Shown: positions 59,571 through 64,000 of the stretch, piece after piece
Position numbering within the stretch: position 1 is the stretch's first letter
Layout: every line of letters begins with the position of its first letter
Assembly (NCBI RefSeq): GCF_022682495.2
Contig: NC_071391.1
Span: 45,289,998-45,353,997, forward strand
From: Desmodus rotundus
Taxonomy: Eukaryota > Chordata > Mammalia > Chiroptera > Phyllostomidae
Reading direction: 5' to 3'
DNA length: 64,000 bases
Made by a program: the position numbers and the translations under genes
The notes under the pieces: generated by a model
The model's input: only the letters and a program-made list of their open reading frames with translations
Told to the model about the DNA's origin: nothing
The model's database searches: none

Positions 59571-60874
59571 ATATAAAAAATAAATAATAAATATGTTTTT
59601 TAACATAAGTATATGCAAGGATATTATCTCAGCTAGTATTCAACATTTTATGCTATTCTAAAAATCTTACTAAATTATTATTAATTAAATAATTGTATAA
59701 GATTAATGCGTTGTATTTATTTGTACATGTCGTTATGGATATCATTAGCACATGTGTTCATCTCACACTCAATGCGTAAGGAGTGCAATGAGCATGTATT
59801 AAGGCAGAAGCATGTACAGACTTCAGAAGTAATCAGATTCTGTGAGAAGCCTGTGACAGTCTTGAGATATAATTCTGCTTTGTGCGCAACTTTATAGTCA
59901 AACAATGATATTTGCTGAATTTTGTATTTCTCAGAAGTTGTAAGATCGATTTATGATATTTCCAAAATGAACAATAAACACTCAGAAATGCATTGCACTC
60001 CCTTGTAAACGTAAGCCCACCTCTTTCCTCTCAGTGTCAATAGGTCTAAATTAACAGCCATAACTGTCACATGGCCAGTGAACATTTGATGACTCATTGG
60101 CTGAAGGAGGTATATGAAAACCATGGGCAGCTACATCCTGGAGAAATAGATCTAAACATTTTACATAACTATGTGGATGAGTCTTTACCAGATGCAGAGT
60201 GGCACAAAGTATCATATAAACTAATCCACTGGTATAAAATTTCAGTGATATTAAATGAATAAGCAGATGTAGATATCTGCTATACACATTATACCTATTA
60301 ATAGCAATAAATGCTTATTGTGCACTTAAAAATCTTTTAAGAGGGCATATCTCATGTTAAGTGCCTTACCACCATAAAATAAACTTTCATATAAAAGTTT
60401 CCCAAGCCAATGACAGGGTGGCAGAAGGAGGTAAAATAGAGTGGGACAGGAGAAGCCTCATGGTCAGAAAAAGGATTTCACAGCTCCAGGTCAGAGACCA
60501 ACAATCTGTAGACTAGAACGAACAGGACATATTTCATGGATATCAGCCGGCATTTACGCTGAGGTTCAGAAGCCACCTGAACTCCACTGTTGTGCAGTTA
60601 TCTCTGTAATTAAGGACCTCCGCCCCCCAGTGCCTTGGCACTGCACATGTGTCTAGAGCTAGAATCAGCCTTGGAGAGAAAGGAAGAGGGGAAGCACCCT
60701 AAAGTTATTGACAAAATCTTGAATTGGCAAGATTCTTTCATTTTATTGGTCGTTTATTTTTGAATAAAATGACCACTTTGAACTTTTGACATTAGGCAGG
60801 AAACAGCCTTAACATAAAAACTATATTTTGAAAAATGAAAAATAAATAAAAACTGTATTTAAGGTAAACTATGG
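59571..60874. other. Intergenic, nothing recognised
   Basis: Short frames on both strands (for example 60071-60262) lack domains. No RNA gene seen. Confidence 0.45.
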
Positions 60875-61100
60875 TTAGCATGGTGTCTAAGCATGCAGTT
60901 TCAGAGGACAGCTGCCCACGTTCACATCCAGCCTCCACATTACCAACTGCAGAGGTCTGTCAGGTAGTCTTCCTATGCTCCAGTTTCCCAATCTGAAAAC
61001 TGGGGTAATAGAACCTACTACAGAGGATTGTTGTTAGGATGAAAAGTTAACACATGCAGAGTGGTCCACCCACATTAATCACTTATTAAATATCAGTTAT
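60875..61100 (+). repeat. MIR-like SINE relic
   Basis: It follows MIR order: GGTTAGCATGGTGTCTAAGC, CAGAGGACAGCTGCCCACG, CTATGCTCCAGTTTCCCAAT, CTGAAAACTGGGGTAATAG, TTGTTGTTAGGATGAAAAGT. Confidence 0.65.
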
Positions 61101-61103
61101 ATA

Positions 61104-61231
61104 CAGGGGTTGGCAAAAGTAGGTTTATTGTTGTGAGTACGCAAAACTCAGAGTTTATTCTTATACTGTTTATTTAACCTGCATGTCTTTTTCCATACAA
61201 ACAATTGTAAACCTACTTTTGCCCACCCCTG
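61104..61231. mobile_element. mariner-type MITE, 128 bp
   Basis: The left terminus CAGGGGTTGGCAAAAGTAGG and the right terminus, reverse-complemented, CAGGGGTGGGCAAAAGTAGG pair with one mismatch and continue GTTTA. TA dinucleotides lie on both sides (61102-61103, 61232-61233), the Tc1/mariner target duplication. It has no coding capacity. Confidence 0.85.
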
Positions 61232-61448
61232 TACGTATATTTATTGGTCATGAACAATAAAAATACATTTTTTTACTGCAAGATTTCATTGTCTAAAATA
61301 TCATACCTTTGAGAGGGGAGAGCCTAGTCCATACTTTTAATAAACCATCCTGTAGCTCACCCTAAACCATAAATCTTTTGGACCAGAATTTTATTGTGTG
61401 TTTACAACAAAAGTATGTGCAAATATTTTTTAAAATAATGGTTCTGAG

Positions 61449-61623
61449 AACCCTGCCTGGTGTAGTAGCTCAGTGGATTGAGCGCAGGCCTGTGAACCAA
61501 AGAGTCGAACCAGTCAAGGCACATGCCTGGGTTGCGCAAGAGGCAACCACACATTGATGTTTCTCTCCCTCTCACTCCCACCCTTCCCCTCTCTCTAAAA
61601 ATAAATAATTAAACTCGTAAAAA
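61449..61623 (+). repeat. VES-type SINE with perfect target duplication
   Basis: CCCTGCCTGGTGTAGTAGCTC to CTCTCTAAAAATAAATAATT. AATGGTTCTGAG stands at 61437-61448 and 61624-61635, a perfect 12-bp duplication. A segment between the A and B boxes is shortened. Confidence 0.92.
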
Positions 61624-61789
61624 AATGGTTCTGAGGTATAATAGGCTTCCTTGAAGGTCATATGTCAAAGAATCTACCAAGTTTAAAGTAGCTGTGAAAT
61701 TTTTACGTTTATAACCACTAGATCTTAAATTGGGATTCAGACTCTGAATACATATGCTGGACTTAGGAGTTGGTGCTCCCCTTAACCTC

Positions 61790-63000
61790 TCCCAATACTT
61801 TCCTTTCCTGTGCAGAAATTTTTAGTTTAATATAGTTCGACTTGTTTATTTTTGCTTTTCTTACCTTTGCTTTTGGAGTCAGACCTAAAAATTATTGCCA
61901 AGACCTATGTCAAGGATCTTACAGCATAAGTATTTCTAGGAGTTTTATGGTTTTGTGTCTTATGTCCAAGTCTGTAATCCATTTTCAGGCAACATTTGTG
62001 TACGGTGTAAGACCGTGGTCCAGTCTGATTCTTTTGCATGTGGCTGTAGTTTTCCTAACACCATTAATCGAAAAAACTGTCTCCTTTCTCCATTGCATAT
62101 TGTTGGCTCCTTTATCACAAATTAATTGGCCCACCATGCATGAACTTTCCATTGCTCTATATGTCTGTTTTTATGCCAGGACAATACATTGTTTATTACT
62201 ATAGCTTCATAGTATAGTTTGAAATTAGATAATCTGATGCCTCCAAGATTGTTCTTTTTTTCTCAAGATTGCTTTGGCTATTCGGGGTCTTTTGTAGCTT
62301 CAGATACACTTTAGGATTGTTTTTTCTATTTATGTGAAAAAAATCCATTGGAATTTAAAGGAACTGCATTGAATCTGTAGATCCCTTTGGGTAGAATAAA
62401 CATTTTAACAATTTCAATTTTTCAATTCATGAGCATGATACACAGGATCTGACAGAAGTAAAGCCTGCTTGAGTGAGGTTGGTCGGGTAATGATATGGGT
62501 GTAATAATTTATAGTTTTAATTTGAATATTTCATCTAAGGTGTTATATGGCATGCTTGAGTGTAATATTGTTATGTTACAGAATTATATGCTGATGACTT
62601 TGTAATAAAAGATTTTGTAATAAAAAGGGCCATTATTTGTGCCAGACCCTGTATTTTTCCATTTATTTGTATCTTCTTCAATTTCTTTTATGAATGTCTT
62701 ATAGTTCAGAGTACAGGTCTTTTCCCTTCTTGATTAAATGTATCACTGTGGATTTTATTTTTCTTCATGCAATAGTAAATGAGATTGTTGTCTTAATTTC
62801 TCTTTCTGATATTTTGTTATTAGTTTATAAAACAATATATTTTTCTATATTGATTTTATATCCTTACTGATTTTATAGTCTTACTGAATTTGTTGATGAA
62901 TTCTAATAGTGTTTGGTGGATGGAGTCTTTAGTGTTTTCTCTATATATTATTATGTTATTGGATTCCAGTCAATTTTTGGAAAACACAAATTATCTTAGG
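61790..63000 (-). repeat. L1 ORF2 fragment, antisense, split by a MITE
   Basis: CTTTTGGAGTCAGACCTAAA, CTTATGTCCAAGTCTGTAAT, GTGTAAGACCGTGGTCCAGT and TTGCTTTGGCTATTCGGGGT are antisense ORF2 words. They continue after the inserted MITE with TTTTTCCATTTATTTGTATC. Confidence 0.8.
62441..62651. mobile_element. mariner-type MITE, 211 bp, inside an L1
   Basis: The right end, reverse-complemented, reads CAGGGTCTGGCACAAATAAT; the left end reads CACAGGATCTGACAGAAGTA. They are imperfect inverted termini, and TA is present on both outer sides (62439-62440 and 62652-62653). L1 sequence resumes exactly at the right edge, confirming insertion. Confidence 0.75.
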
Positions 63001-63284
63001 ATTTATGTATAAGAGGTACATTTGAAAAACTTTTTGCACATAGAAAGCACATTCAACCTGGCCAGGACCAATCACATACATATAGTAAATTTTTCAACAA
63101 TCTTCCCTATATTGTACCATAAAATAAGAGAATGTACACTAATGCTTATGTTCATAACAATTTTATTTATTCTGTAAATTATTTGGATGCAAATACTAAA
63201 TAAAAATCTGCTAGGTTACTAAATTACAGTACATCACATAATAGTATATTATACATTTAATAAACTTAATATTTATAGTAATGA
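63001..63284. other. AT-rich intergenic DNA
   Basis: Nothing recognised. Confidence 0.4.
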
Positions 63285-64000
63285 GTTCTAGCCAAGATGG
63301 AGGCATAGGTAGAAACACTTCACTTCCTTGCAGAACCAAAAGAAGGATAACAACCAATTTAAAAACAACAAACAACCAGAACTGCCAAAATATCAAACTG
63401 CATGGAACTCCAACAACCAAGGAGTTAAAGAAACATCCATCCACACCAGTAGGAGGGGCGGAGACAGGCAGCTGGGCTGGGGTAGAGGATCCTCAGCAAG
63501 GCAGCAGACCTCACAGGCAAGGAAGGGCTGGCTGACTGGAAACTAAAGTCAGATCCTCTACCTGTAAAATACTATGGGGGTTGCAAACACTCAGTCTCAC
63601 AAGAGAGTTCATTGGAGAGTCTGGCTAGAGTAGAGCGAGTGAGCAGCATTGTTCCCTCTCTGACCCCTCCCTCACATACAGCAAAACAGCAAAGAGTGTT
63701 GCCCCACCCTGGCAAATACCTAAGGCTCCACCCCCTCACAACATAACAGGCCCACCGAGACAAAGAAATTGTCCCAAATGAAAGAACAGATTAAAACTTC
63801 AGAAAAAGAGATAAGTGACCAGGCAATAGGCAACCTATCTGACACAGAGTTCAAAACACTATTAATCAGGATGCTTCAGGCATTCCAACCTTCAGGCATG
63901 CCAGCTGAAAACTAAAAAACTAAAGTTCATCATCCCTAAACCATTATTATATAGAATGTTAAAGGGACTTATTTAAGAAAAATGAGATCAAAACTATAAA
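63285..64000 (+). mobile_element. 5' end of an L1, running out of the window
   Basis: Starts CCAAGATGGAGGCATAGGTAG, the same start as the ORF1-only element at 10825, and continues through AACCAAAAGAAGGATAACAAC, CCAGTAGGAGGGGCGGAGAC and a 5' untranslated region of about 490 bases. ORF1 begins at 63778 with MKEQIKTSEKE and NLSDTEFKTLLIRM but stops after 45 codons (63913-63915), so it is not active. Confidence 0.85.

Noticed and set aside
1..64000. CRISPR arrays, operons, phage or plasmid genes
   Set aside because: None is present. Intron-containing genes, SINEs and L1s show this is mammalian nuclear DNA.

Overview
This is nuclear DNA from a mammal, almost certainly a bat. Many copies of a tRNA-derived SINE with the CT-rich, A-rich-tailed structure of the bat VES family are present, several with target-site duplications. 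They sit among L1 fragments, MIR relics, a hAT (Charlie-type) transposon and mariner-type MITEs. The neighbourhood matches human 11p15.4, where TRIM21 lies beside OR52B4. Genes are split by introns, intergenic DNA is AT-rich and repeat-dense, and nothing prokaryotic or plasmid-like is visible.

Layout. 1-13.35 kb is gene-free; its main object is a hAT element (4581-11416) with matching termini and an 8-bp target duplication, broken up by L1-type insertions, one of them an ORF1-only (half-L1) element. 13.35-21.13 kb is TRIM21 on the + strand: a GC-rich promoter with a four-GAAA interferon/IRF element, an inferred non-coding first exon, six coding exons (468 codons in total) and a polyadenylation signal. 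21.2-27.1 kb is repeats and AT-rich sequence. 27.3-28.3 kb is an intact class I olfactory receptor (- strand) of the OR52B4 group. 35.94-46.68 kb is a large inverted repeat: two 2025-bp arms that differ at one base by my reading, separated by 6684 bp, each carrying the same broken OR52B4-like pseudogene. 55.5-56.5 kb is a second intact receptor, OR52B4 (- strand). 56.5-64 kb is gene-free and ends in the 5' part of an L1 on the + strand.

How the genes relate. TRIM21 (cytosolic antibody receptor and E3 ubiquitin ligase) and the OR52B receptors are neighbours by conserved synteny and not by shared function. The OR52B group has expanded locally to four copies (two intact, two dead) where human, as I recall, has one. 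Three lie on the - strand and one is inverted, which suggests the left arm of the inverted repeat is the derived copy. I saw no new gene system. The items most worth checking are the near-identical inverted duplication, a diverged orphan copy of its promoter/first-exon block at 38985-39400, a GC-AG intron and a shortened C-terminus in TRIM21, and a lost ancestral start codon in OR52B4.
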